From Bin5 sp965204525 (GTDB taxonomy: Bacteria; Chloroflexota; Anaerolineae; Caldilineales; Caldilineaceae), in NCBI GenBank assembly GCA_965204525.1, contig CBDBER010000001.1, positions 62,001-126,000 of the forward strand: a DNA stretch of 64,000 nt, given 5' to 3'. The notes below the pieces were generated by a model. It searched no databases. It was not told the origin of the DNA and saw nothing but the letters and a program-made list of their open reading frames with translations. Shown one piece after another: positions 23,377-32,810 of this stretch (its first letter is position 1; the number at the start of each line of letters is the position of its first letter). The translations under genes and the position numbers were made by a program.

Positions 23377-24198
23377 ATGCTGGTATCGATCGTGATCACC
23401 GTTGAAACCGACTGCGATCTCCTGCTGCCGCGCCAGTTGGGACGCGCCCACTATGCCGCGATCCTCAAGCGTCTGGGCAGCGTCGACGCCGGCCTGGCGG
23501 CGGCCGTTCACGACAGCCAAGGGGTCAAGCCTCTCACCTGCTCGGATCTTCTCAACGGCGCAAGCAATCGCGAGGGCACCCGTCTCAGGCGCGGCACACC
23601 ATATTATCTGCGCGTCACCGGTCTGACCGAAGGAGTAAGCCATGCGCTTCTGGGGACGCTGGTTGACAGCGCACCGGAAGGGATCGAGCTGGACCACAGC
23701 GCGCTCAGCGTGACCGCTACCACTGCCAGCGGGGAGGAGCACGGCTGGGCCGGCTCGACTACGTATGAGGCGCTGGCCGCGCGCCTGATGCCGTCGCGCA
23801 GCACAACGGTTTCCCAGCAGCTGACGATGCAGTTTGCCAGCCCGACCTCCTTCAAACAGGGCGGCCGTCACATGCCACTGCCCTTGCCCGACCTCGTTTT
23901 CGGCAGCCTGGTCGACCGTTGGAACGCCTTCAGCCCCTTAGCGCTCAGTCCTGACGCGCGGCGCTTTGCGGCCGAGATGCTGGCGCTGACCCGCTACCGC
24001 CTGCAGAGCCGTCCCGTTGCGCACAAGGGCGGCGCTTTGCGCATCGGCGGTGTCGGCACAGCTTCCTATCGCGCGCTGGGTCGCGATCGCTACTGGCTGT
24101 CAGCGATAGAGATGCTGGCTGAATTCGCCCGCTACAGCGGCGTGGGGGTACAGACGACAACCGGCATGGGCCAGGCGCGGCGCCTGGAAGAGAGCTGA
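23377..24198 (+). CDS. cas6: Cas6 crRNA-processing endoribonuclease
   Basis: The 273-residue protein has the Cas6 layout: N-terminal ferredoxin-like fold with PRQLGRAHYAAILKRL (His25 is the candidate general base), AAAVHDSQGVKPLTCSDLL, then GTPYYLRVTGL, and a C-terminal domain ending in the Gly-rich loop GVGVQTTTGMGQAR. Cas6 cuts the array transcript inside each repeat to leave the 8-base 5' handle; the repeat here ends ATTGAAAC, a typical handle sequence. It starts 8 bases after csx15. Confidence 0.93.
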   Translation: MLVSIVITVETDCDLLLPRQLGRAHYAAILKRLGSVDAGLAAAVHDSQGVKPLTCSDLLNGASNREGTRLRRGTPYYLRVTGLTEGVSHALLGTLVDSAPEGIELDHSALSVTATTASGEEHGWAGSTTYEALAARLMPSRSTTVSQQLTMQFASPTSFKQGGRHMPLPLPDLVFGSLVDRWNAFSPLALSPDARRFAAEMLALTRYRLQSRPVAHKGGALRIGGVGTASYRALGRDRYWLSAIEMLAEFARYSGVGVQTTTGMGQARRLEES

Positions 24199-24207
24199 GG
24201 TGTTCAG

Positions 24208-25239
24208 ATGCGTCATCCGCTTTATCTGGTCGAGCAGGGCAGCCGTCTTACCAAGCGGGGGAGGCGGCTTCAGGTTGTGAAAGAGGACACTGTTCTTGCC
24301 CACGCCGCCCTGGTGCAGGTGAGCCAGGTGATCATCTTTGGAAACATTTCGATTACCACGCCTGCCCTGCACCTCCTGCTGCAGGAGGGGATTGAGGTTG
24401 TGCTTTTGAGCCGGACAGGCCGATTTCGCGGCCGCTTAATCGGCGAGCAGAACGGCAACGGCGCACTGCGCGTGGCCCAACTCGGGCGCAGTCAGAACGA
24501 GGAGTTTGCGCTTGAGACGGCCCGCCGCTTCGTTAGCGGCAAATTGCATAACCTGCGCGTTTTTCTGCGGCGTTACGCGCGCCGCGCCGCTTCATCCGCC
24601 AACCGCTGGGAGCCGGCTCCCCTGACCGAGGCCGTCGCCGCCATTGGCGCAATGATCCCCCGCATCGATGCCTGTCATAGTGTCAACAGCCTTGCCGGCG
24701 TCGAAGGCAAGGCGACCGCGGCCTACTTCCGCGCGTGGAAGGAGCTGCTCAACCCGCCCTGGCTCTTCGAGAGACGCATTCGCCGTCCCCCGACCGATCC
24801 GGTCAATGTTCTTCTCAGCTTCGGCTACACCTTGCTGACGCAGAACATATGGGGGGCTGTTCTCACCGCGGGGCTGGACCCCTATGTGGGTTTTCTCCAC
24901 CAGCTGAACTACAACCGGCCCAACCTTCCCCTGGACCTGATGGAGGAGTTCCGTCCGGTGATCGTCGACTCCGTCGTGCTGCGCTGCCTCAACAACAATA
25001 TCCTCGCGCCCGAGCACTTCGCGCCCGGTCAGAGCGGAGAGAGGCCTCTCGTTCTCACCGATGAGGGTATCCGTCTGTTCATACGAGAGATGGAGGCGCG
25101 CTTGGACCGGGAGTTCAAGGATACGCATTCGGGCAAGCGCATGACGTATCGCCGCCTTTTCTTGAATCAGGTCTACCATCTCAGCCGTATTTTGACAGGC
25201 GCCGAAGAGGGGCCCTACCGTCCATTTCTGATCCGTTAG
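24208..25239 (+). CDS. cas1: Cas1 integrase
   Basis: The 343-residue protein starts MRHPLYLVEQGSRLTKRGRR. The metal ligands are visible: Glu166 in LAGVEGKATAAYF, His231 in YVGFLHQLNYNRP and the acidic group DLMEEFRP (Asp243/Glu246). Cas1 with Cas2 inserts new spacers at the leader end of the array. No Cas4 or reverse transcriptase is fused or adjacent. Confidence 0.95.
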   Translation: MRHPLYLVEQGSRLTKRGRRLQVVKEDTVLAHAALVQVSQVIIFGNISITTPALHLLLQEGIEVVLLSRTGRFRGRLIGEQNGNGALRVAQLGRSQNEEFALETARRFVSGKLHNLRVFLRRYARRAASSANRWEPAPLTEAVAAIGAMIPRIDACHSVNSLAGVEGKATAAYFRAWKELLNPPWLFERRIRRPPTDPVNVLLSFGYTLLTQNIWGAVLTAGLDPYVGFLHQLNYNRPNLPLDLMEEFRPVIVDSVVLRCLNNNILAPEHFAPGQSGERPLVLTDEGIRLFIREMEARLDREFKDTHSGKRMTYRRLFLNQVYHLSRILTGAEEGPYRPFLIR

Positions 25240-25247
25240 GAGGCCCC

Positions 25248-25526
25248 ATGTTTGTTCTTGTGAGCTATGACGTGTCGGATGATGGCCGCCGTGGCAAGGT
25301 AGCCCGGGCATTGCAGGATTTCGGCGGCAAGCGCGTCCAGTTCTCGGTGTTCGAGTGTTATGTCACCGAGCGAAACCGGGCGCAACTGCAGGAGCGCCTG
25401 GCCAATATCATCGATCCAGAGGAGGACAGCGTACGCATCTACCGCTTGTGTGATCAATGCCGCGCAAACGTGCTGCTTTTCGGTCGCGCCGAACCAACTG
25501 AAGAGCCGGGCCTGCGCATTATCTGA
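25248..25526 (+). CDS. cas2: Cas2
   Basis: The 92-residue protein (MFVLVSYDVSDDGRRGKVAR) has Asp8 in the YDVSDD motif after the first strand, and the family's FSVFECYVTERNRAQLQERL block. It starts 8 bases after cas1 with GGAGG. The length is normal. It is the last protein gene before the array. Confidence 0.95.
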   Translation: MFVLVSYDVSDDGRRGKVARALQDFGGKRVQFSVFECYVTERNRAQLQERLANIIDPEEDSVRIYRLCDQCRANVLLFGRAEPTEEPGLRII

Positions 25527-25720
25527 ACGGCTTTAGCGAACGCCCCCGTGCACTCCAGCCCTTGGACGGGGTGTTTGAAAGGGGGTGTTCGCTCGAGCGG
25601 GAAAGGAAGGGAGATGGACGCAAAAACCGATGACTTGAGCCGCATTTTTAGGGACGAAAGCACCAATGGACTTGGCCTGGGCCTTCTTTGCTCCCGTTGG
25701 CGTCCCACCGAAATTCTGGC
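25527..25720 (+). promoter_or_regulatory. CRISPR leader with a large hairpin
   Basis: This 194-base stretch separates cas2 from the first repeat. An inverted repeat with arms AGCGAACGCCCCC (25536-25548) and GGGGGTGTTCGCT (25581-25593) encloses a 32-base loop. It could end the cas operon transcript or act within the leader. A purine-rich run (GGGAAAGGAAGGGAGATGG) follows. No clear -35/-10 pair stands out. The leader assignment follows from the intact repeats here and the degenerate repeat at the far end. Confidence 0.6.
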
Positions 25721-27516
25721 GTCAGAAGAGAACGAATCCTCGTGAGGGGATTGAAACTATTTCTTCCGGTGGTTACTTAACTGGGACTGTAACGCTCTGT
25801 CAGAAGAGAACGAATCCTCGTGAGGGGATTGAAACGCAGAGCTCCGATTTGCCGTGGCGGACGGGGATGGTGAGTCAGAAGAGAACGAATCCTCGTGAGG
25901 GGATTGAAACTTACCGATTGCCCCTGGTACGGAGCGGGCAGCCTTGAGTCAGAAGAGAACGAATCCTCGTGAGGGGATTGAAACGATAAGCCTGCACGTT
26001 CATTGTTGCCGTAGCCAAGGAATTCACGTCAGAAGAGAACGAATCCTCGTGAGGGGATTGAAACGTATCAGGCTCATCGTAGGTCCGCCCGGACTCCACT
26101 GCACGACCGTCAGAAGAGAACGAATCCTCGTGAGGGGATTGAAACTGATGTGGGCGGCGGCGTGGATCATGTTGGCGTTGTGGGTCAGAAGAGAACGAAT
26201 CCTCGTGAGGGGATTGAAACCCAGCCGTAACCGCGACAATCCTCGTCGACCTGCACGTGTCAGAAGAGAACGAATCCTCGTGAGGGGATTGAAACGATGT
26301 CCTCGATTTGTTCCAGCGCATCCTGGAAAGTCAGAAGAGAACGAATCCTCGTGAGGGGATTGAAACCTATCGTGGTATGCGCGGAAGTAGTCGCCATTCT
26401 TGCTTGTCAGAAGAGAACGAATCCTCGTGAGGGGATTGAAACACTGACGGTGTCTGCTCTGTCTGCGGCGAGCAGCGCCGCCGGTCAGAAGAGAACGAAT
26501 CCTCGTGAGGGGATTGAAACCGGGCGCGGAGTATGCGGCGGCGGGGAATCTGCAGCGTCAGAAGAGAACGAATCCTCGTGAGGGGATTGAAACTCTTGCC
26601 AATTGATCCCGCGTGGGGTACCGTTTCCGGCAGTGGTAGGTCAGAAGAGAACGAATCCTCGTGAGGGGATTGAAACCGAAGGGTTCGTTGCCGCAGTCGT
26701 AATCGGCTTCGTCTTCGAAAGCGTCAGAAGAGAACGAATCCTCGTGAGGGGATTGAAACTCTCTCTCATTCGCTGGCTCCGATGGCTGCGATCTGCGTCA
26801 GAAGAGAACGAATCCTCGTGAGGGGATTGAAACTGATAACGCTTGATCGCGTACCTTCCCGACCGCGTGTCAGAAGAGAACGAATCCTCGTGAGGGGATT
26901 GAAACCCTACCTCGCCGGCGTCGGTGAAGAGTTGATACACCGTGGCAAGTCAGAAGAGAACGAATCCTCGTGAGGGGATTGAAACCTGCTGCGCCTGATA
27001 GCCCTGTGTCCCACTCGTTCATTGGTCAGAAGAGAACGAATCCTCGTGAGGGGATTGAAACTCCCCACGCCGCGCCATGCACTTCACTCCACGGTTTCCG
27101 TCAGAAGAGAACGAATCCTCGTGAGGGGATTGAAACCCCGTTCTTCGTGACCTTAGCCGGTTCGGCCTTGTAGAGTCAGAAGAGAACGAATCCTCGTGAG
27201 GGGATTGAAACTCGCTAGCGGATACGAAACGGTTAACCGCGCGGTCTGTCAGAAGAGAACGAATCCTCGTGAGGGGATTGAAACGTATCGGTTTGGTATT
27301 GCGGGCTACCCTTAACGTCGGATATGGTCAGAAGAGAACGAATCCTCGTGAGGGGATTGAAACCTGCCGCCAGCCTTTAGCTGTAGCGTACTCTTGCATC
27401 CAGTACGCGTCAGAAGAGAACGAATCCTCGTGAGGGGATTGAAACTGTGAACCCGTCTTTGCTCTGGGTTACGTTCGTCACTGTCAGAAGAGAACGAATC
27501 CTCGTGAGGGGATTGA
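25721..27516 (+). CRISPR. Type III CRISPR array, 24 repeats and 23 spacers
   Basis: The 37-base repeat starts GTCAGAAGAGAACGAATCCT and ends GAGGGGATTGAAAC. I locate repeats at 25721, 25799, 25874, 25948, 26028, 26109, 26184, 26259, 26330, 26406, 26484, 26557, 26640, 26723, 26797, 26869, 26949, 27025, 27100, 27175, 27248, 27327, 27409 and 27483. All are identical except the last, which lacks the final AAC, so the trailer end is on the right. Spacers are 34-46 bases and appear unique. The ATTGAAAC end is usual for Cas6-processed type I/III repeats. Confidence 0.98.
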
Positions 27517-27924
27517 CCCTGTCCTATCACGTCGGCGGTCGTTTTGTGCTTCCCCTCTGTTACAGTTACACGATTGGTGGTGGGGGCCGTCCCTCCGCGT
27601 TGACGTTTGATTGCTTTGTGGCGACCGATCGTGCTGCACTTGCCGGCGCGGTCTTGTTATTGGGCTGGCAAACGCGCGCGCCGCCGATTGTACCTAGCGG
27701 CAGTGGCCGATTCCTCTCCTGCGGTAGCTGAGGCGGGCGTGGCCGGCGCTAAGGACGGCAAGGTCTTCCTGTATCTGAACCTCTGAAAAGGGCGTTTGAA
27801 ACGGCTTCTGCGGCGTCTTAGGCATCGAAAGCGGCGAAGTTGCCGATTATCGGCCGATTCAGGCTGGAATCGGAGCTGCGCCCTCGCGTCCGGCGTTCGC
27901 GGCGCACAGGCAGGCCGTGTGCCA
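27517..27924. other. No supported gene downstream of the array
   Basis: Bases 27517-27924 contain no convincing coding frame. A GT-rich patch lies near 27570. The segment from about 27785 (GGGCGTTTGAAACGGCTTCT) resembles the stretch before R4 at 51000-51060 in general layout, so the dispersed repeat may extend further left than I mark. Confidence 0.35.
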
Positions 27925-28205
27925 AGTGCCCATTGGAGATTCTGACACGCACCGGTATATCGCCGCTTACCTGCACGGCAGCAGGAGCGTTTCTCCGAGT
28001 GGCTGCCATGGCGGCCATGATCGAACAGTGCTGCGGCGCAAGGCGCAACGTCCTGGAGCCGGCTGTTCTTGCGTCGCTTGACGGGGGTTGGTGGCTGTAG
28101 GAGCTGTGCGTTTTGGGGTCTTCTGAAAGTCGGTACGCGTTGCGGCTTTGGTCGTAACGGCGCCATGTGTCGGCGCCGAACGAAAAACTTCAGGAGAGGG
28201 GGATT
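27925..28205 (+). repeat. Dispersed repeat family, copy R3
   Basis: It starts GTGCCCATTGGAGATTCTGA as R4 does and shares CCGCTTACCTGCACGGCAGC and CTCCGAGTGGCTGCCATGGC with R4. A hairpin pairs GGCAGCAGGAG with CTCC and GGCTGCC. The central block from GATCGAACAGTGCTGCGGCG to GGGTTGGTGGCTGTAG is nearly identical to R2. The tail GTGTCGGCGCCGAACGAAAA ends it. Confidence 0.6.
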
Positions 28206-28267
28206 TTCGGGGTGCAGGTATCGACCTCCGATCTCCCATACAGACCCGGCAAAGAGTTCACCTTTTT

Positions 28268-28297
28268 CGGTCTATCCCCGCGTGTGCGGGGGAACCC
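28268..28297 (+). repeat. Solitary type I-E-like CRISPR repeat (E1)
   Basis: GGTCTATCCCCGCGTGTGCG followed by GGGGAACCCC has the palindromic CCCCGC/GCGGGG core and GGAACC end of type I-E repeats. There is no second repeat in spacer distance and no type I-E cas gene in the window. It precedes the truncated integrase. Confidence 0.65.
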
Positions 28298-28384
28298 CGT
28301 AGGCAAAACGGCCGATAAGCCCAATTAACGCGTGTTTATGAAAGGTGACCCTTTTGTGGGTTTTGGCAGGTGGAGGTTTGGGCG

Positions 28385-29173
28385 ATGCGCTCCACTCCGG
28401 TCAACGCGGGCGCGGCGGTCCTGGTCAACCTGCAGGCGGCCGCGCCCGGCTTGGTCAGGCCCTTCGACGCCGAACATTCGACCCGCTTCGAGGCCGCACT
28501 GGAGGCGCTCGCACCCAGCACACGCCGCACCTACGGCAGCGCGCTGACGGCCTGGGGACGCTGGGCCGCGCGGCAGGGCGTGCACGCGCTGACCGCGCCG
28601 CCGTTTGCGTTGCGCGCCTACCTGCAGGAACGGGCGTCGGACGGCGTCGGCATCTCGTCGCTGCGGCTGACGGTGGCTGCGCTGCGCAAGGTGCAGGCGC
28701 TCGTCGGTGTCGAGCCGACCGCGAACGACCAGGTTGTGACCGATACGATAAGCGGGCTGGCGCGGCAGGCTTCGGCCCCGCGGCAGGCGCACGCGCTGAC
28801 TGCGGAGGCGCTGGCGGTTGTCACCGCGACCGCGTGCCAGCCGCGCGTGGGGCGGGGCGGCAAGCTGGAGCTGCCCAGGCAGGCGCGGCGTCGGGGGCTG
28901 GTCGATATTGCGCTGTGCCGGGTGCTGTCGGACGCGGGCCTGCGCCGCTCGGAGGCGGCTGCGCTTACGTGGGATGACGTTGTGCGCTGGGAGGACGGGT
29001 CGGGCCGGCTGACCGTGGGCCGGTCGAAGACGGAGGCGGAGGCGCGCACGGTCTACCTGACGCCGGCGTCGGTGGAGGCCCTGGGTACGATCCGGCCGGC
29101 GGACGCGAACGGGGCGAGTTCGGTGTTCGGGCTGTCGGCGGAGGCCGGGCGTGCGGCTAAGTGGTTGGCGTGA
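28385..29173 (+). pseudogene. Truncated tyrosine recombinase/integrase
   Basis: From ATG 28385 (MRSTPVNAGAAVLVNLQAAA) the frame encodes a SAM-like core-binding domain (APSTRRTYGSALTAWGRWAA) and the start of the catalytic domain: LSDAGLRRSEAAALTWDDV carries the first catalytic Arg, and LTVGRSKTEAEAR the Lys. It then stops at TGA 29171 after GRAAKWLA. The H-x-x-R box, the second His/Trp and the nucleophilic Tyr, normally another 80-100 residues, are missing. The break abuts the hicA/hicB locus read from the other strand, which suggests that an insertion or deletion removed the end. Confidence 0.7.
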
Positions 29174-29204
29174 TTACACCAGCCATGTTTCGGTACTCTC
29201 GGCT

Positions 29205-29418
29205 TTACGCCCTCTGGAATTCCTCCCAGTCCAGGTCCAATTGTCTGATTGCCGAGCGCAGAGTCCCGGTTTTCAGGTCCCGGCGGCCCCCAGTCGGGCA
29301 GCACAGCGTCTTTTTGCGTTCCTGGATTGAACCATCTTCTGTGAGAGCCTCCGCCTCGCCTTGGAATCTCGTAACACCCCAGGATCACCAGTTTGCGGGC
29401 GGCCTCCCTGTATCTCAC
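29205..29418 (-). pseudogene. hicA: HicA toxin, frameshifted in a C run
   Basis: GTG 29418 (overlapping the hicB stop as GTGA) begins MRYREAARKLVILGCYEIPR, then GGGSHRRWFNPGT, the HicA dsRNA-binding-like fold with the active His (GGSHRRW). The frame holds to VLPDWG at a run of five C (29287-29291, plus strand). One base later in phase the family end continues: RRDLKTGTLRSAIRQLDLDWEEFQRA and a stop at 29205. A one-base indel in the homopolymer therefore splits the gene. It may be a true mutation, a phase-variable tract or an assembly error. Confidence 0.7.
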
Positions 29419-29660
29419 GGGACGGAGACGATCGTTTCGACGGACAAGGGGCCGTTCGCATCTTCCAGATAGAGGCTCGACGGCAGTGGACGGCCTCTGT
29501 CCTGGTATATCTCCACAACCGCGCCAAAGGCGTCTTCCACGTTGGCCAAGGCCTCGGCCATGGTGTCGCCCTCAGTAATCAACTCCGGCAGTAGCGGCGA
29601 GGTGACGGTGTAGCCCCCTTCGGGCTGAGGCTCCAGCACCAGCGGTATTTTCGCTTTCAT
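29415..29660 (-). CDS. hicB: HicB antitoxin
   Basis: The 81-residue protein MKAKIPLVLEPQPEGGYTVT has the HicB partial RNase H fold: strand, E-x-E-G-G-Y, then SPLLPELITEGDTMAEALAN, in which G-x-T-x-x-E-A-x-x-N is the family signature. There is no C-terminal DNA-binding domain. It precedes hicA on the same strand with a four-base overlap. It would neutralise the HicA mRNA interferase, which here appears frameshifted. Confidence 0.85.
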   Translation of the reverse strand: MKAKIPLVLEPQPEGGYTVTSPLLPELITEGDTMAEALANVEDAFGAVVEIYQDRGRPLPSSLYLEDANGPLSVETIVSVP

Positions 29661-29798
29661 TACCCGGTTCAGTCTCCATCCATCTTATGAAAGGCGCAAT
29701 CCTCAGACTGGGATTGTACGATTATAGATTCTTCATGTCGTGGTGTGCTGGCGGTGATATGGTGATGATACAGAAGTCCGGCGCGATCGTCAAAGCCT

Positions 29799-30100
29799 TC
29801 AATGGGGAGCAGTCTCCTCTGTTCGTCGATTTACGAGGGACGGGCAATTTTTCTTCAGCCACTCAAGTCCCATCTTAAGCCGGTCGACCTGTGGATGCAC
29901 CTTGAGTTTTGCATAAAGAGAGCGGCAGACATCGTCAACGGCAATAAGATGGTCGGCCGACATCTCCTTGTCGGGAACGTATTTCCAATGATGCGCCTCG
30001 GTCGCCTGCGCCATACCGCATGCCTGGCAGATCCCCCCGGAACGGGCGCAAGCTTCCCGCGGGCGACTCGGTAGTTGGGGCCGTAAACCTGATCTGTCAT
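29799..30100 (-). pseudogene. HNH-like protein, frameshifted
   Basis: ATG 30100 begins MTDQVYGPNYRVAR. Two extra bases (or one missing) then move the frame, and the continuation reads EACARSGGICQACGMAQATE, AHHWKYVPDK and DHLIAVDDVCRSLYAKLKVH, ending at 29799. C-x-x-C (CQAC) followed by A-H-H and a later His/Cys is the pattern of short HNH proteins with a zinc knuckle. Because start and motif are in different frames, the gene is probably broken. Confidence 0.5.
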
Positions 30101-30184
30101 GTACCGCGGATGCCGGAAACAACTCCCCCTTGTACTTGGCTTTCTGCGCGGGGCGAACCTCATCTGTCGACGCATGCCTGCCCC

Positions 30185-30222
30185 CAAATAGTACCACCCT
30201 GAAATGTCATTAGCATGTAATT
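30185..30222 (-). promoter_or_regulatory. Conserved upstream element (inverted copy at 40709)
   Basis: Read on the minus strand, AATTACATGCTAATGACATT then GGGTGGTACTAT matches AATTTACATGCAAATGACATT and GGGGTGGTATGAT at 40709-40745 on the plus strand. The spacing to the downstream gene differs. The conservation within otherwise unrelated flanks suggests a shared operator or promoter. Confidence 0.4.
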
Positions 30223-30244
30223 AAGCGCTTCCTTTATGACAATA

Positions 30245-30274
30245 TTGTGTTAATCTGATTGGAAACGGTACAAT
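30245..30274 (+). promoter_or_regulatory. Sigma-70-type promoter for the kinase-regulator gene
   Basis: TTGTGT (30245-30250) and TACAAT (30269-30274) are separated by 18 bases. Transcription would begin near 30281, leaving a 5' leader of about 70 bases before the ATG at 30354. Confidence 0.5.
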
Positions 30275-30353
30275 AGGGACGTTTGTGCCATGCGCGACTC
30301 CAATCAGGGTCCGGAGCCGGCCGCTGCGCCGGTGGGCAGAAAAGGAGTGGGAG

Positions 30354-32762
30354 ATGAGACAACCCGATGCACTGGCACGAGAGAATGAAGCCTTGCGGGA
30401 GCGTCTGACCCGGCTGAGCAGGGCTAGCTTGCAAATCAACGAGAGCCTCGACTTCGACGTCGTTTTGCAAAGCGTCCTCGACTCGGCCTGCTCACTGACC
30501 GGCGCCCGGTGCGGCGTGCTCACGCTCCTCGACGAGACAGGCCAGGCCGAGGACTTTCTCTCCTCCGGCATAGCGCCCGAAGATGCCCAACGGCTGTGGG
30601 AGCTGCCCGATGCGTTGCGACTCTTCGAGTATCTCGGCAGTATTCCGGAACCGCTGCGCCTTCATGACCTGATCGGCCACATCCGATCTATGGGCCTTCC
30701 CGAGCCCCATCTACCTGCGGCGGTAAGTTCTCCGGCCGCCTTCCTAGCCGCGCCCATCCTTCACGGAGGAGAACGTGTCGGCAACATCTTTCTGGGCGTG
30801 ACCGGCGACGAGCGGGAGTTCACCTCAGAAGATGAAGAGACCCTGGTCATGTTTGCATGCCAGGCCGCGCTCGTCATCGCCAACGCACGCAGATACCGAG
30901 ACGAGCAGCAGGCCAGAAACAACCTGGAGACCTTGATCAACACTTCGCCGGTCGGTGTTGTCGTATTCGACGCAAAGGCCGGTGTCCCGCTATCGGTCAA
31001 TCGAGAGGCGAAGCGGATCGCCAGCAACCTGCAGATGCCCGGCAGCTCAATGGAGCAGCTCCTTGAACTGATTACCATCCGCCGCGCGGACGGACGCGAG
31101 GTCTCCCTTGACGAGTTCCCCTTGGCGCAGGCACTGGGCATCGGCGAGACAGTACGCCTGGAGGAGATCGTTATGGCGGCCCCCGACGGCCGCAGCGTCA
31201 AAGTGCTACTCAACGCGACGCCCATCCTCACCGACGAAGGAGAGGTCGAATTTTTCGTCGTGACCCTTCAGGACATGACGCCATTGGAGGAACTGGAGCG
31301 GCTGCGCGCCGAGTTCCTAAGCATGGTAAGCCACGAGTTGCGCACGCCTCTGACATCCATCATGGGCTCGACAACCGCCCTTCTGGACGATGCCTACTCT
31401 CTGGACCCTGCTGAGATGCGCCAGTTCCATCTCATCATCTCCAAGCAAGCCGACCGCATGCGCGGTCTCATAAATGACTTGCTCGACATGGCACGCATCG
31501 AATCTGGCACGCTGTCGGTCTCCCCGGGACCGTCGGAAACGGCGGCCCTGGTTGACGAAGCCCGCATCATGTTTGTGAGCACAGGCCATCGCCACAACAT
31601 TCAAGTCGACGTCGCACTGGACTTACCCCGCGTCATGGCGGACAGACGCCGAATCGTCCAGGTGCTCAGCAACTTGCTGACCAATGCCGCCAGACATTCG
31701 GATGAGCAGTCCACCATCAGGGTGGGCGCTGTACAGGAGCAGTTCCAGGTGGCAGTCTCAGTCGAAGACGAGGGCAAGGGCATACCCGCTGAGCGTCTGC
31801 CGCTTCTGTTCAGGAAGTTTTCTCCCATCGACGGAGAGGAAGAGCGAGGCGGCCTTGCTGAGTCGGGCCTCGGCCTTGCGATCTGCAGGGGGATCGTGGA
31901 GGCGCACGGGGGCCGAATCTGGGCCGAGAGCGAAGGCCTCGGCGAGGGCGCGCGCTTCATCTTCACCATTCCAATCGTCGAGAGAGAAGGTGTTGGAGGC
32001 GCTGTCGAAGCCGTAGCGTTCACTGCAGAAACCAAGGAGTCGACTAGAGAACGGAAGCGTATTCTGGTGGTGGACGACGATCCGCACGCGCTCAGATACA
32101 TCCGCAACGCGCTTGCCAAATCAGGGTATGAGGCGGTAGTAACCGGGGAACCTGAGGATGTCGACCGCCTGATCGAGGAGGAGAAGCCCCATCTGGTCCT
32201 CTTGGACATGATGCTGCCGGGAGTCGACGGGGTCGAGTTGATGACGAATATCCTGAAAAAGGCGGAGCTGCCTGTTATCTTCCTCTCTGCCTACGGACAG
32301 GAGAATGTGATCGCCAAGGCATTCGATATGGGGGCCGCCGACTACGTGGTGAAACCCTTCGCACCCACAGAACTGGCGGCGAGGATCAGGGCTGCCCTGC
32401 GCAGGCACGCTGGAGGGATTCTGGTTATGCAGTCAGAGGCTTATCAGCTGGGAGACCTGGCCATCAACTATGCCGAACGCAGCGTCTCTGTAGCCGGGCG
32501 TCCGGTCGTGTTGACCGCCACTGAGTATACGTTGCTCTTTGAACTTTCGATCAATGCCGGCTTGGTTATGACCCACGGCCAGCTGTTGCGGCGCGTCTGG
32601 GGTGAGGGGAATTCCGGCGACGCGGGGCTGGTTCGCACGATCGTGAAACGGCTCCGCCACAAACTGGGCGACGACGCACACAGTCCCGAATACATCTTTA
32701 CCGAACCGCGCGTCGGCTACCGCATGAAAAAGGGGGAGAGTCCGGAGCCGGCGGGTCGCTAA
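30354..32762 (+). CDS. Fused sensor histidine kinase and DNA-binding response regulator
   Basis: The start is ATG at 30354 (MRQPDALARENEALRERLTR) behind AAAGGAG; 802 residues. A short coiled coil (1-30) is followed by a GAF domain (about 35-175), a PAS-like domain (about 185-305) and HisKA with SMVSHELRTPLTS (His327). The HATPase_c domain has NLLTNAARHS, DEGKGIP and GLGLAICRGIVEAHGG. A receiver domain follows (570-690; VVDDDP, and Asp618 in LLDMMLPGVDG), then an OmpR-type winged helix (705-795; TATEYTLLFEL, VRTIVKRLRHKLGD). No membrane segment is seen, so it is a cytosolic sensor that can phosphorylate its own DNA-binding output. Such fusions are uncommon outside Chloroflexota and a few other phyla. 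Confidence 0.9.
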   Translation: MRQPDALARENEALRERLTRLSRASLQINESLDFDVVLQSVLDSACSLTGARCGVLTLLDETGQAEDFLSSGIAPEDAQRLWELPDALRLFEYLGSIPEPLRLHDLIGHIRSMGLPEPHLPAAVSSPAAFLAAPILHGGERVGNIFLGVTGDEREFTSEDEETLVMFACQAALVIANARRYRDEQQARNNLETLINTSPVGVVVFDAKAGVPLSVNREAKRIASNLQMPGSSMEQLLELITIRRADGREVSLDEFPLAQALGIGETVRLEEIVMAAPDGRSVKVLLNATPILTDEGEVEFFVVTLQDMTPLEELERLRAEFLSMVSHELRTPLTSIMGSTTALLDDAYSLDPAEMRQFHLIISKQADRMRGLINDLLDMARIESGTLSVSPGPSETAALVDEARIMFVSTGHRHNIQVDVALDLPRVMADRRRIVQVLSNLLTNAARHSDEQSTIRVGAVQEQFQVAVSVEDEGKGIPAERLPLLFRKFSPIDGEEERGGLAESGLGLAICRGIVEAHGGRIWAESEGLGEGARFIFTIPIVEREGVGGAVEAVAFTAETKESTRERKRILVVDDDPHALRYIRNALAKSGYEAVVTGEPEDVDRLIEEEKPHLVLLDMMLPGVDGVELMTNILKKAELPVIFLSAYGQENVIAKAFDMGAADYVVKPFAPTELAARIRAALRRHAGGILVMQSEAYQLGDLAINYAERSVSVAGRPVVLTATEYTLLFELSINAGLVMTHGQLLRRVWGEGNSGDAGLVRTIVKRLRHKLGDDAHSPEYIFTEPRVGYRMKKGESPEPAGR

Positions 32763-32810
32763 GCACCTAAATCGTTATGTACAAGTCCCTGTCCGGCCGC
32801 ACTGCCGCAG

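Noticed and set aside
25721..27516. Protein frames across the CRISPR array
   Set aside because: The repeated peptides come from the 37-base repeat read in different phases.
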